64,000 nt of DNA from Bog-473 sp963850095. Its GTDB lineage: Bacteria > Actinomycetota > Acidimicrobiia > Acidimicrobiales > RAAP-2. This document shows, in pieces, positions 27,725 to 36,657 of the stretch; the first letter of the stretch is position 1; each line of letters opens with the position of its first letter. A model generated the notes under the pieces. That model ran no database searches. It was not told the DNA's origin and was given only the letters and a program-made list of their open reading frames with translations. The stretch covers positions 372,001-436,000 of the forward strand of contig CAWKJX010000012.1 in assembly GCA_963850095.1 (NCBI GenBank), in the 5' to 3' direction. A program made the position numbers and the translations under genes.

Positions 27725-28477
27725 TTAGACGTACCAGCCGCCGTTGACGTTGATCTGCTGGCCGGTAATGTACCCGGCCTCTTCCGAGCACAAGAAGGCC
27801 GCGGTGACGGCGATGTCGTCGGGAGTGCCGAGCCGCCCGAGCGGGGCCCGGGCGATGATCTGATCGAGGCTGCCCATGGCGCCCGACTCCATGGGACGCC
27901 GCATCATGGGCGTGTCGATGACGCCGGGCGGGATGGTATTGACAGTGATGCCGTGCGGTGCCAGATCGAGCGCGAGCGCCTTGGTCAGCGCGATGACGCC
28001 GCCCTTGGTGGCCACGTAGTGCGACATGCGCCGGGTGCCCGACTGCGCCGAGGACGACGAGATGGTGACGATGCGGCCCCAACCCGCCTCGAGCATGTCC
28101 GGCACGGCCAGCTGCAGGCAGTGGAACGTGCCCGACAGGTTGACCGCCACCATGCGGTCCCACTGCTCGGGGGTGATGTCGAGGAAGTCGCTGAACCCTT
28201 CGATGCCGGCGCTGGTGACCAGGATCTCAATCGGGCCGAGCTCGCGGCGGACCTCGTCGAACGCGGCGTCGATCGCCGCCCGGTCGCTCACGTCGACCCG
28301 GACGCCTCGTGCCCGGACGCCGTCGACGTCGAGCTCTCTGGCTACCTCGGCCACGGCCTCACCGTCAATGTCGAGTACGGCGACCTGACGACCCTGTCGG
28401 CCCAGGTGGTGGCAGATGGCGCGACCCATGCCCGAGCCACCACCGGTCACAACCGCGACCCGGCTGACCTGCGCCAT
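27725..28477 (-). CDS. Short-chain dehydrogenase/reductase
   Basis: 250 residues from ATG 28477 (GGGGAGG upstream). NAD-binding VVTGGGSGMGRAI, structural NSAG variant VTSAG, catalytic Ser in ISSSSAQSG and YxxxK in HYVATKGG, then TIPPGVIDTPMM. A classical SDR that oxidises or reduces a hydroxyl or keto group. First gene of the operon running to 24365 and divergent from the luciferase-like gene at 28628. Confidence 0.9.
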   Translation of the reverse strand: MAQVSRVAVVTGGGSGMGRAICHHLGRQGRQVAVLDIDGEAVAEVARELDVDGVRARGVRVDVSDRAAIDAAFDEVRRELGPIEILVTSAGIEGFSDFLDITPEQWDRMVAVNLSGTFHCLQLAVPDMLEAGWGRIVTISSSSAQSGTRRMSHYVATKGGVIALTKALALDLAPHGITVNTIPPGVIDTPMMRRPMESGAMGSLDQIIARAPLGRLGTPDDIAVTAAFLCSEEAGYITGQQINVNGGWYV

Positions 28478-28627
28478 CGCATCCTCCCCTTCGTGCCGTG
28501 CCGGTCTGGGCGGATCTCCCACCACACCGGCCGTCCAAACAGAAATAACATATACCTTTGGTGAGAATGCCATTTCCCGAACCGGGTAAGACTGGCCCGG
28601 GTCCGACGAACGACGAAAGGAGCCGGC

Positions 28628-29590
28628 ATGCGCATCGGTCTTCAGGTCAGTGCCGACCGGGGTCGCTACGCGACCAAGGTGGAGAAGCTCCAGTCCGACG
28701 CCCGCTGGGCCGACGAGGCCGGCCTCGACACCATCTGGACCCCGCAGATCCCGGACGAGTTCGACGTGATGATGGCGGTCGCCGTCATGGGCGCAGTGAC
28801 CTCACGCATTGAGATCGGAACGTCGGTCGTTCCGATCCAGCCCCGTCATCCGGTCGTGCTGGCAGAACAATCCCTTTCCGCGCAGGCCATCTGCGAGGGC
28901 CGCTTCACCCTGGGGCTCGGCGTGTCACACCACTGGATCATTCAGGACATGCTCGGACTGCCCTACGAGCGCCCGGCCACGACCATGCGCTGCTACCTCG
29001 ACGTCCTCGACCAGGCCCTGGCCGGCCCGGGACGGGTCGAGGTGGCCAACGAGTTGTTCACGATCAACCAGCCGCTGGACGTGACCGACATCACGCCGAC
29101 GCCGGTCATGATCGCCGCCATGGGGCCCGTCATGTTGAAGCTGGCGGGTGAGCGGGCCAACGGCACCGTCCTGTGGTTGGCCGACGAGCGCACGATCGCC
29201 TCGCACATCGTGCCGCAGATCACGGCGGCGGCCACAGAGGCCGGTCGACCGGCGCCGCGCATCATGGCTGGGGTGCCGGTGTGCCTGTGCAGCGACGACC
29301 AGGTGCCGGCGGCCATCGAGCGCACCAACCGGACCCTGAGCGAGGTCGTCGAATCTCCGAACTACGCACGCCTCATGGAGCACGGCGACGCCCGGACGAT
29401 CGGCGACGTCCTCATCTGCGGCAGCGAGGCGACCATGGAGAAGCGCATGCAGGGCTTTGCCGAGGCCGGGGTCACGGACCTCAACTGCCGCATTGTGCCT
29501 CTGGGCGAAGGACGCGAGGAGATCAAGGCGTCGGCGGAGCGCACGCGCGAGTTCCTGGCCTCGGTGGCACCGGCGCCACGGAAGTCGTAA
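28628..29590 (+). CDS. Luciferase-like oxidoreductase, probably F420-dependent
   Basis: 320 residues with the ribosome site AAAGGAG. Luciferase-like TIM barrel: MRIGLQVSADRG at the start, IEIGTSVVPIQPRHPVVLAEQ, and FTLGLGVSHHWIIQDMLGLPYERPA, a pattern common in F420-dependent actinobacterial members. The reaction is a hydride transfer or oxygenation on an unknown compound. It diverges from the SDR operon across 150 bp that contain AT-rich sequence (AACATATACC) but no clear operator. Confidence 0.85.
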   Translation: MRIGLQVSADRGRYATKVEKLQSDARWADEAGLDTIWTPQIPDEFDVMMAVAVMGAVTSRIEIGTSVVPIQPRHPVVLAEQSLSAQAICEGRFTLGLGVSHHWIIQDMLGLPYERPATTMRCYLDVLDQALAGPGRVEVANELFTINQPLDVTDITPTPVMIAAMGPVMLKLAGERANGTVLWLADERTIASHIVPQITAAATEAGRPAPRIMAGVPVCLCSDDQVPAAIERTNRTLSEVVESPNYARLMEHGDARTIGDVLICGSEATMEKRMQGFAEAGVTDLNCRIVPLGEGREEIKASAERTREFLASVAPAPRKS

Positions 29591-29639
29591 CAGGGCGACT
29601 TCCCGGCTGGCCGGTTCGGTCAGCGACGGGTCCGGATCT

Positions 29640-30350
29640 TCAGGACCCGGCGCCGGCCACGATGCCGCCCGAAATGAGCTGCCAGACCTGCTCGGCGGCC
29701 CGTCCGGCATCGTCGCGCTCGATCCCGCTGATGGTCGGCGCGTAGGCGGCGTTGAACATGATGGTCGAGAGCAGGGTGCCGGCGTCCTCCTCATGTTCGA
29801 CGCCGGGTCGGACGACGCCCGCCTCGACCGCGTCGGCCAGGATCTTCTCGGCCAGGGCGACGAGAGGAACGAAGGCTCGAGACGCCTCGGCCTGATGGCC
29901 GGTGAGCAGCTCGTGCGAGAACTCCGCCATGACCGGGGTCGGGTTGTTCTTGGAGGCCCGCCCCTTCGGTGCTGGAAGGCACATGCGGTAGTACTCGACG
30001 ACGAAGGTGTGCAGCCGGTCCAGCGGCGTCGTCTCCTTGTAGACCAACTCCTCGAGGCGGTCCGCCGTCGACCGGATGGCCTCGTCGAAGAGGGCGAGCA
30101 GCAGCTCGTGCTTCCCCGCGAAGTACTGGTAGAAGCTCCGCAGGGACTGCCCGGAGCGGTCGACGACCTCCTGGACGGTGAACTCCTTGCCGGAGTCGGC
30201 ACTGGCGAGCAGCTCGAACCCGGCGTCGAGGAACCGCTGCACCCGGCCTTCGCTCCGCACCCGCGCCGAGTCCAGGGAGCGGGCGACCGCCAGGTCCCGC
30301 CTGCGCATCGGCGCGTCGGCCGGGGGGGCGGGGTTGTCAGCGGCGGGCAT
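29640..30350 (-). CDS. TetR-family transcriptional regulator
   Basis: 236 residues from ATG 30350. The helix-turn-helix lies in FTVQEVVDRSGQSLRSFYQYF near residues 60-80 and is preceded by an extended Pro/Arg-rich N-terminus. The C-terminal part is the variable ligand domain. It converges on the luciferase-like gene and diverges from the SnoaL/acyl-CoA dehydrogenase operon, which it probably controls. An acyl-CoA or steroid-like ligand would fit but is inference. Confidence 0.87.
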   Translation of the reverse strand: MPAADNPAPPADAPMRRRDLAVARSLDSARVRSEGRVQRFLDAGFELLASADSGKEFTVQEVVDRSGQSLRSFYQYFAGKHELLLALFDEAIRSTADRLEELVYKETTPLDRLHTFVVEYYRMCLPAPKGRASKNNPTPVMAEFSHELLTGHQAEASRAFVPLVALAEKILADAVEAGVVRPGVEHEEDAGTLLSTIMFNAAYAPTISGIERDDAGRAAEQVWQLISGGIVAGAGS

Positions 30351-30379
30351 AGGCCCAGTGTACAAGGTTCCCCCTATTT

Positions 30380-30394
30380 GAGAGGATGACTCTC
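30380..30394. promoter_or_regulatory. Possible TetR operator (GAGAG-5-CTCTC)
   Basis: The inverted repeat GAGAGgatgaCTCTC lies between the divergent TetR gene and the SnoaL-like gene. Its position is right for an autoregulatory operator, but the 5-bp arms are short. Confidence 0.3.
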
Positions 30395-30471
30395 TCCATG
30401 AGTGGGGCTACTGGTACATGGATCTGCACTCCCAATTCCATCGTCTTGCTTCGTTGTTATCGTTGGGCGCT

Positions 30472-30918
30472 ATGGACCAGGGCCGGATCGCCGACATCAT
30501 TGAACTCCAGCAGGTGCTCGCCCGCTACGCCGTCGGCATGACGCAGGACGACATCGAGCCCGTGATGGATGTGTTCACGCCCGACGGCACCTACAGCGCG
30601 TTCGGGTCGACCTACACCCTCAAGGACTTCCCCACCCTGGTGGCGGCGGCACCGAAGGGCCTTTTCCTGACCGGGACACCCGTTCTCGACCTCGAAAGCG
30701 ACACCGGCACCGGCTACCAGACGCTGTGCTTCGTCGACCAGACGACCCATGAAATGCGGATCGGCTGGTACACCGACACCTACCGGCGCACCGAGAAGGG
30801 ATGGCGCCTTGAGACGCGGGCCATGACCTTCCAGCGGCGCAGCGGCGCCCGCGACTCGGGCAAGGCGCACGATCCGACGAGGCCACTGCCGACCGACTCC
30901 GACGAGGCGGACGGCTGA
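30472..30918 (+). CDS. SnoaL-like/NTF2-fold protein
   Basis: 148 residues from ATG 30472; an ATG at 30418 in the same frame has no support. The start DQGRIADIIELQQVLARYAVGMTQDD with FTPDGTYSAFGS is the standard opening of SnoaL-type polyketide cyclase/dehydratase-like proteins, which bind small hydrophobic molecules in a cone-shaped pocket. Some family members are isomerases or hydratases in steroid and polyketide pathways. The stop overlaps the proposed CTG start of the acyl-CoA dehydrogenase by 4 bp (CTGA). The exact role is unknown. Confidence 0.75.
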   Translation: MDQGRIADIIELQQVLARYAVGMTQDDIEPVMDVFTPDGTYSAFGSTYTLKDFPTLVAAAPKGLFLTGTPVLDLESDTGTGYQTLCFVDQTTHEMRIGWYTDTYRRTEKGWRLETRAMTFQRRSGARDSGKAHDPTRPLPTDSDEADG

Positions 30919-32063
30919 CCATCGCTGGCGTCCTGGATCTCCCGGCGTTCAAGGTCGCCGTCGACGACTGGCTCGACGAGCACGCGGCCGAGCTGGCGCC
31001 TGCCTTCGAGGGTATCGGGACTCTCGACGACCAGATGGCGCAGCTGCGCAAGGTCATGCGTCTGGCCTATGACGCCGGCTTCATGTCCATGGGCTGGCCC
31101 GAGCGCGTCGGCGGGCTCGGGGGCTCCAACCTGCTCCGGGCCTACATGTCCGAAGCCCTCACTGCACGGGGACTGGTGGAGCCCGGCATCTACTCCATGC
31201 CCGAGGTGCTCGCCCCCACCATGATCGACTTCGCTCCAGAGGAGTTGGCGGCGGAGATGGTGCCGTTGCTCCTCCGCGGCGACGAGATCTGGTGCCAGGG
31301 GTTCTCGGAGCCGGGCACGGGCAGCAACCTGGCTTCGATCACCTGCAGGGCCACCCGCACGGACGGGGGTTGGCGGGTCAACGGCCAGAAGGTGTGGACG
31401 AGCTTGGCCCAGTACGCGTCGCGCTGCGTGCTCCTCACCCGCACCGGCACGATCGAGTCGGCCCACCGCGGGATCACGTCGTTGTTCGTCGACATGGACA
31501 CACCCGGCATCACGGTGCGGCCGATCGAGACGATGCACGGCTCCCCTGAGTTCTGCGAGGTCTTCTTCGACGACGTGGTCGTGCCGCTCAACCGGCTGCT
31601 GGGCGAGGTCGACCGCGGGTGGTCGATCGCCATGGACCTACTTCCCTACGAGCGCAGTACCGCGCTCTGGCAGCGGGCCGCCTACCTGCAGCGGCGGCTC
31701 GAGCAACTGGTGGCGGCTGCGCCCGCCGGTGCGCTGGACCCAGCGGCCGTCGGCGAGGTGGCCCAGATGGTGCTTGCCTTCCGGGCGCGGTCGCGGACGA
31801 CCCAGCGGCGGCTGGCGGCGGGCGAGACCCTGGGGGCGGAGACGTCCATCGACAAAGTGCTCCTGGCGACAGCAGAACAAGCGGTGTTCGATCTCGTCGT
31901 CGAGGGGCTCGGGGCGGAGGTTCTGCTCGGGGACGACCCGATCAGCGAGCGCTGGCGGCACGAGTTCCTCTATTCGCGCGCCGCCAGCATCTACGGCGGC
32001 AGCGCGGAGATCCAGCGCAACATCATCGCCCGGCGCCTGCTCGCCCTCGGAGACGATGGGTGA
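30915..32063 (+). CDS. Acyl-CoA dehydrogenase, larger subunit of a heteromeric pair (probable CTG start)
   Basis: About 382 residues if translation starts at CTG 30915. The first standard start codon, at 31035, would remove about 40 residues that read like a normal N-terminal domain (FKVAVDDWLDEHAAELAP). CTGA overlaps the upstream stop, as ATGA and GTGA do elsewhere here, and GAGGCGG precedes it. FAD-site motifs: WCQGFSEPGTGSNLAS, KVWTSLAQYA, and YGGSAEIQRNIIARR near the end. The Glu of the usual EGT motif is replaced by Gly, as in other heteromeric enzymes. It pairs with the next gene, with 1-bp overlap (TGATG). Confidence 0.82.
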   Translation: MTIAGVLDLPAFKVAVDDWLDEHAAELAPAFEGIGTLDDQMAQLRKVMRLAYDAGFMSMGWPERVGGLGGSNLLRAYMSEALTARGLVEPGIYSMPEVLAPTMIDFAPEELAAEMVPLLLRGDEIWCQGFSEPGTGSNLASITCRATRTDGGWRVNGQKVWTSLAQYASRCVLLTRTGTIESAHRGITSLFVDMDTPGITVRPIETMHGSPEFCEVFFDDVVVPLNRLLGEVDRGWSIAMDLLPYERSTALWQRAAYLQRRLEQLVAAAPAGALDPAAVGEVAQMVLAFRARSRTTQRRLAAGETLGAETSIDKVLLATAEQAVFDLVVEGLGAEVLLGDDPISERWRHEFLYSRAASIYGGSAEIQRNIIARRLLALGDDG

Positions 32064-33013
32064 TGGACGCGGCCGAGCGCGAGCTGTTCGAGAGCGGCAT
32101 CCGCCGCGCCACGGAGTCCTGCAGCGGCGACGCCCTCGACGCCGCCCTGGACGACCTCGGCTGGTCCGACGCGCTCGCCGACGACCGGCGCACCGCCGTC
32201 TCGGTTCTGTTCGAAGCCCAGGGACGGGCGGGCGTGACGTCGTCCGCGCTGGACCAGTTGCTCGCGGCGGCGCTCGGGAGTCCCGGCTTGGGGCCGGTCG
32301 CCGTCCTCCTGCCGCCGCTCCGCCGGTACGACCCGCCCGCTCGTCGGGAGGGTGACCGTTGCGCCGTGCAGGGGCTGGGCACGGCGGCGCTGGGCCCCGC
32401 CGAGGTTGTGATCGCGGTCGCCCCGGCCGGAGAGAGCGCGGTCGCGTACGCGCTGGCGCCGGATGGACTGAAGCGGCGGCCGGTACGCGGGCTCGATCCA
32501 TTGCTCGGCCTCTTCGAGGTCTCCGGCACGGTGGACGTGGCCGATTCATCATCAGCCGATTGGAGTGAGGCCGTGATCCTCGGCCAGCTGGCGCTGAGCC
32601 ACGAACTGGTCGGGGTCAGCCGGGCCATGCTGGAGCTGGCCCGCCTGCACGCGCTGGAGCGGATCCAGTTCGGGCGCCCCATCAGCACGTTCCAGGCGGT
32701 CCGCCACCGCCTGGCCGAGAGCCTGGTGGCGATCGAGGCGGCCGCCGCGCTGGTCGCCGCCGCCTGGGACGAACCCGGCCCGGCCACGGCCGCCATGGCC
32801 AAGGGCCTGGCCGGACGATCGGCCCGCACGGTGGCCCGCCACGCCCAGCAGATGCTGGCCGGCATCGGCTTCACGACCGAGCACCCGCTCCACCTCTTCG
32901 TCCGCCGCACCTTCGTGCTCGACCAGTTGCTCGGGGCGGGAAGCACCCTGACGCGGGACGTCGGCGCCGGCGTGCTCGAGAGCGGCTCGCTACCGGCGAC
33001 CCTGCCGCTCTGA
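32063..33013 (+). CDS. Acyl-CoA dehydrogenase-like, smaller subunit of heteromeric pair
   Basis: 316 residues, short for the family. The C-terminal helical domain is recognisable (HALERIQFGRPISTFQAVRH, AGIGFTTEHPLHLFVRR), while the N-terminal half is divergent. In actinobacterial steroid side-chain catabolism such small/large pairs form alpha2beta2 enzymes; the 1-bp overlap with the preceding gene supports the same here. It probably helps oxidise a bulky CoA thioester. A longer frame upstream lies inside the previous gene and is not used. Confidence 0.82.
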   Translation: MDAAERELFESGIRRATESCSGDALDAALDDLGWSDALADDRRTAVSVLFEAQGRAGVTSSALDQLLAAALGSPGLGPVAVLLPPLRRYDPPARREGDRCAVQGLGTAALGPAEVVIAVAPAGESAVAYALAPDGLKRRPVRGLDPLLGLFEVSGTVDVADSSSADWSEAVILGQLALSHELVGVSRAMLELARLHALERIQFGRPISTFQAVRHRLAESLVAIEAAAALVAAAWDEPGPATAAMAKGLAGRSARTVARHAQQMLAGIGFTTEHPLHLFVRRTFVLDQLLGAGSTLTRDVGAGVLESGSLPATLPL

Positions 33014-33140
33014 GTCACACTCCAGGCGCCCCCCAAGGAAGAGCCCGGTGCGCCGGCCTGGGCCTTCGATTATGCTCATGGCAGTTTTTGATAATTGGGT
33101 TTCCGCCCGGCGAGAAACCTGCGACAGATAGGGGTGGGAC

Positions 33141-34619
33141 ATGGCGCCAGCAGCCGGCCACGAAGTGCGGATGCTCGTCGACGGGAAGCTCATCGAGTCC
33201 GATTCGGGCCAGACCTTCGACAACATCAACCCGGCGACCGAAGAGGTGCTCGGCCCGGTGGCCGACTCGTCGAACGCCGAGATGCACCGGGCCATTGACG
33301 CGGCGCGGCGTGCCTTCGACGAGACCGACTGGTCGCGCAACCGGGACCGTCGCAAGGAGTGCCTGGCCCAGCTGCAAGACGCGCTCGAGAAGGAGCGAGA
33401 GGAGCTGCGGGAGGAGCTGATCCTCGAGGTCGGCTGCCCGCGCCTGACGACGCACGCCAACCAGCTCGACATCCCGCTCGACGGCGCGCTGCGCTACCCC
33501 ATCAAGCTCATGGACGAGTTCGAGTGGCGCAGCGACATGGGCGGCATCATGGATCGGCGGGGCAATCCGAACACGCGGCAGGTGTGGAAGGAGCCCGTCG
33601 GCGTCGTCGGAGCCATCGTCCCGTGGAACTTTCCGCTCGAGGTCACGCTGAACAAGCTCGGGCAGGCGCTGGCCACCGGCAACACGGTGATTCTGAAGCC
33701 GGCGCCCGACACGCCGTGGAACGCCACCCGGCTCGGACGACTCGTCGCCGAGCAGACGGAGTTCCCCCCGGGCGTCCTCAACGTCGTCACGTCGTCGGAC
33801 CACCTGGTGGGCGAGGAGCTCACGCTGTCGCCCAAGGTCGACCTGATCTCGTTCACGGGATCAACGGCGGTGGGCAAGCGGATCATGGAGAAGGGCGCGG
33901 CGACCCTCAAGCGCGTCTTCCTGGAGCTGGGCGGCAAGTCGGCCACCATCGTGCTCGACGACGCCGATTTCGCATCGTCCGTGCCGTCGGGCGTCCAGGT
34001 CTGCTTCCACGCCGGGCAGGGTTGCGCCATTCAGACCCGCATGCTCCTGCCGCGCTCGCGCTACGAGGAGGGCGTCGAGATCCTGAAGGCGACGCTGGGA
34101 TCGGTGGCCTACGGCGACCCGCAGCGCCCCGACGTCATCATGGGCCCGGTCGTCTCGGCCAAGCAGCGGGAGCGGGTGCTGGGGTACATCGAGAAGGGGG
34201 TGGCCGAGGGAGCGACGCTCGCTCTCGGTGGCGGACGGCCCGCCGACCTACCCAAGGGCTGGTTCGTGGAGCCGACCCTCTTCACGGACGTCGACAACTC
34301 CATGACCATCGCCCAGCAGGAGATCTTCGGCCCGGTGCTGGTCGCCATCGCATACGACGACGATGATGACGCCGTGCGCATCGCCAACGACAGCGTCTAC
34401 GGGCTCTCGGGCGGCGTGTTCTCCGGCTCACTCGAGCGGGCCCTCGCAGTGGCCGAGCGCATCCGCACGGGAAGCTTCTCCGTCAACGGTGGCATGCCCA
34501 TCGGTCAGGCCGACATGCCCTTCGGCGGCTACAAGGACAGCGGCATCGGCCGGCAGAACGGAGTGGCCGGGTTCGACCAGTACCTCGAGATGAAGTCGGT
34601 GGCCTGGCCGACGCCGTGA
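33141..34619 (+). CDS. Aldehyde dehydrogenase
   Basis: 492 residues. Catalytic Glu in VFLELGGKSATIV near residue 263, catalytic Cys in HAGQGCAIQTR near residue 294, NAD site in VGAIVPWNFPLEVT and FTGSTAVGKRI, and the end motif PFGGYKDSGIGRQNG. It oxidises an aldehyde to the acid. The stop overlaps the ferredoxin reductase start by 4 bp (GTGA), so the two are coupled. Such pairs often complete alcohol or methyl-group oxidation by P450s, which fits this region. Its promoter lies in the 127-bp gap before it. Confidence 0.92.
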   Translation: MAPAAGHEVRMLVDGKLIESDSGQTFDNINPATEEVLGPVADSSNAEMHRAIDAARRAFDETDWSRNRDRRKECLAQLQDALEKEREELREELILEVGCPRLTTHANQLDIPLDGALRYPIKLMDEFEWRSDMGGIMDRRGNPNTRQVWKEPVGVVGAIVPWNFPLEVTLNKLGQALATGNTVILKPAPDTPWNATRLGRLVAEQTEFPPGVLNVVTSSDHLVGEELTLSPKVDLISFTGSTAVGKRIMEKGAATLKRVFLELGGKSATIVLDDADFASSVPSGVQVCFHAGQGCAIQTRMLLPRSRYEEGVEILKATLGSVAYGDPQRPDVIMGPVVSAKQRERVLGYIEKGVAEGATLALGGGRPADLPKGWFVEPTLFTDVDNSMTIAQQEIFGPVLVAIAYDDDDDAVRIANDSVYGLSGGVFSGSLERALAVAERIRTGSFSVNGGMPIGQADMPFGGYKDSGIGRQNGVAGFDQYLEMKSVAWPTP

Positions 34620-35687
34620 ACGACCACGACCCCGTGCTGCGCGACCACGGCTACCACGCGCTGCGGATCAAGCAGGTCGTCACCGAGACGCACGATGCCG
34701 CGTCCTTCGTGCTGGACGTCCCCGCCGAGCTGGCCGAGACTTTTCGCTATCGGCCGGGCCAGTTCTGCACGTTCCGGGTTCACGTCGACGGCGACGAGCA
34801 GTTCCGGTCGTACTCCATGTCGAGCGCACCCGAGACGGACGCCGACCTCACCGTCACCGTGAAGCGGGTGGCCGGCGGGCTGGTGTCCAACTGGTTCCTC
34901 GACCGGCTCTCGGAAGGCGACACCATTGCGGTGACCAAGCCGGCCGGGGTCTTCTGCGCCCGGGAGGCCGAGCGCCCGGTGGTGGGCCTGTGCGGTGGGA
35001 GCGGTATCACGCCCGTCATGTCCATCGCCAAGCATGTGCTGGCGACGACGCAACGCTCCGTCCGGCTGCTCTACGCCAACCGCGACCGCGACTCGGTGAT
35101 CTTCGCCGAGGCGCTCGAGGGTCTCGCGACGGAGCATCCCGGCCGAGTCGAAGTGCGGCACCACTTCGACGCCGACGGCGGGTTCCTGACCCAGGACGAC
35201 GTCGCCGCTTTCGTGGGCTACGCCAGCGGCACCGACGCCGACTTCTACATCTGCGGTCCGGGACCGTTCATGGACCTGGCCGAGTCGACGCTGCAGGTGC
35301 TCGGCGTCGGGCCCGAGCGCATCTTCATTGAGCGGTTCCTGGTGGAGCAGCAGGAGAAGGACGCCGCGGCCGAGGCGGCCGGCGGGTCCGAGGGCGGGTC
35401 GGACGTCCCCGAGCGGGTGACGGTCATCCTCAACGGCAAGAAGGTGGAGGTCGCCTACCAGCCGGGCGACACGCTGCTCGAAACGGCCAGGCGCGGCGGA
35501 CTCCGCCCGCCGTTCTCGTGCGAGGCCGGCAACTGCGCCACCTGCATGGCCTTCCTCAAGGAGGGCTCGGTGGCCATGCGGGCCAACAACGCGCTCGACG
35601 CCCGAAGAAGTCGAGGAGGGCTGGGTGCTCACCTGCCAGTCCGTCCCATCCGGGCAGACGGTCATCGTCGAGTACGAGGCGATGTGA
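34616..35687 (+). CDS. Ferredoxin-NAD(P)H reductase with C-terminal 2Fe-2S domain, KshB-like (single-base frameshift)
   Basis: 356 residues after removing one extra base near 35597. Domains: FAD-binding (YRPGQFCTFRV, FRSYSMSSAP), NAD-binding (VVGLCGGSGITPVMSI, YICGPGPFM), then plant-type ferredoxin with CEAGNCATC. The fourth cluster Cys lies after the break, in GWVLTCQS, and the protein ends VIVEYEAM at 35687. Without correction the frame runs on into the next gene and gives a false 651-residue fusion. It probably feeds electrons to the Rieske oxygenase or a P450, as KshB does for 3-ketosteroid 9-alpha-hydroxylase. Confidence 0.87.
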
Positions 35688-35704
35688 CGCGCGAGAGTGG
35701 GCGC

Positions 35705-36571
35705 ATGACAGAGATGCGCGACATCCGCGAGCTCGCCGGTGACACCGAGGCCTACCGCGCCGAGCTCCAGCGGCGCTGGTCCGGGCTCCTCAGTTACCGC
35801 TACATCGGCCGCAACCACTCCTCCATGAACCTGGGCCCGGTGGACAACACGGTGCGGATCCGCCACGACATGCGCAACGAGGCGGGCGGGCTCATGGTGG
35901 CCCCGCTGGCCATCGCGTCACCGGAAGGCTGCCAGACCGACATGGCGGCCGTGCCCAACCCCGTCATCGCGTCGGTGCAGATCTTCGACCCCGGGTACGA
36001 CGTGCAGACGATTGAGGTGCGGGACTCGGGCCTGATCCACCAGGGTCGGACGATGGGCTACGGCCGCTGCCTCATCGTCGATGCGGCCGACCCCGAACGC
36101 GTGCTCGCCTTCATTGAGGGGCAGGGTGCCAGCATCGGGACGCCCCCCGAGGGCCTCGGGCGTATGGACGTCGACGACACCAAGCTCGAGATCGAGGACT
36201 CGCCCGACCTTCCGCCTCTGTGGCAGGTGTTCGGCGCCTCGAAGCGGGAGGACGGCCACTGGGTCCTGCCCCCGCTCACCGTCGAGTTCGCCTCACCCGA
36301 CGCCGCGCTCCACATCGGGCCCCAGCACGTCGTGCTGGAGGCGGCCGCCGTCGACCTGGCCTCCGAGGTCGCCGGCACGCGGCGGCTCCAGGTCCAGGGC
36401 TGGCACGTGATGTTCCTCGCCCGCGGCAAGGTCGGACCCTTCCGGGTCGAGGGGTCCGCCTACCCCTCCCCCGACGGCTGGCGCATCGGCGTCCGCTTGC
36501 TGATCCACGACGAGGGCAACGGCGACCGGGCCATCACCTCGGCGTCAGCCGTGCTCGCCGTCGTCGCTTGA
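35705..36571 (+). CDS. Acyl-CoA thioesterase-like protein (double hotdog fold)
   Basis: 288 residues from ATG 35705. Two similar halves each suggest a hotdog domain; VRIRHDMRNEAGGLMVAPLAIASPEG resembles PaaI-like thioesterases, and RTMGYGRCLIVDAADPERVLAFIEGQG the tail of the fold. It probably hydrolyses or binds acyl-CoA. It follows the reductase by 17 bp. Its last 40 nucleotides are repeated at 38474-38513, downstream of the GH43 gene (see the repeat entries). Confidence 0.65.
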   Translation: MTEMRDIRELAGDTEAYRAELQRRWSGLLSYRYIGRNHSSMNLGPVDNTVRIRHDMRNEAGGLMVAPLAIASPEGCQTDMAAVPNPVIASVQIFDPGYDVQTIEVRDSGLIHQGRTMGYGRCLIVDAADPERVLAFIEGQGASIGTPPEGLGRMDVDDTKLEIEDSPDLPPLWQVFGASKREDGHWVLPPLTVEFASPDAALHIGPQHVVLEAAAVDLASEVAGTRRLQVQGWHVMFLARGKVGPFRVEGSAYPSPDGWRIGVRLLIHDEGNGDRAITSASAVLAVVA

Positions 36572-36572
36572 G
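36533..36572 (+). repeat. Direct repeat, copy A (3' end of the thioesterase gene)
   Basis: Forty bases from ATCACCTCGGCG to CGCTTGAG agree with copy B (38474-38513) at 37 positions. This copy encodes the C-terminus ITSASAVLAVVA of the thioesterase. The 1.9 kb between the copies carries only the GH43 gene. Confidence 0.75.
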
Positions 36573-36657
36573 GGTTTGGTCGACGAAGCATGCGCCGTCT
36601 CCGAATCTCTTGCTCAGTCGCTGACGATCACCCCGGACCTCTTATGGGGCAATACCT

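Noticed and set aside
34616..36571. A 651-residue fusion of ferredoxin reductase and thioesterase
   Set aside because: The join lies at a frameshift: the real ferredoxin end (GWVLTCQS to VIVEYEAM) continues in another frame to 35687, and the thioesterase has its own ATG at 35705.
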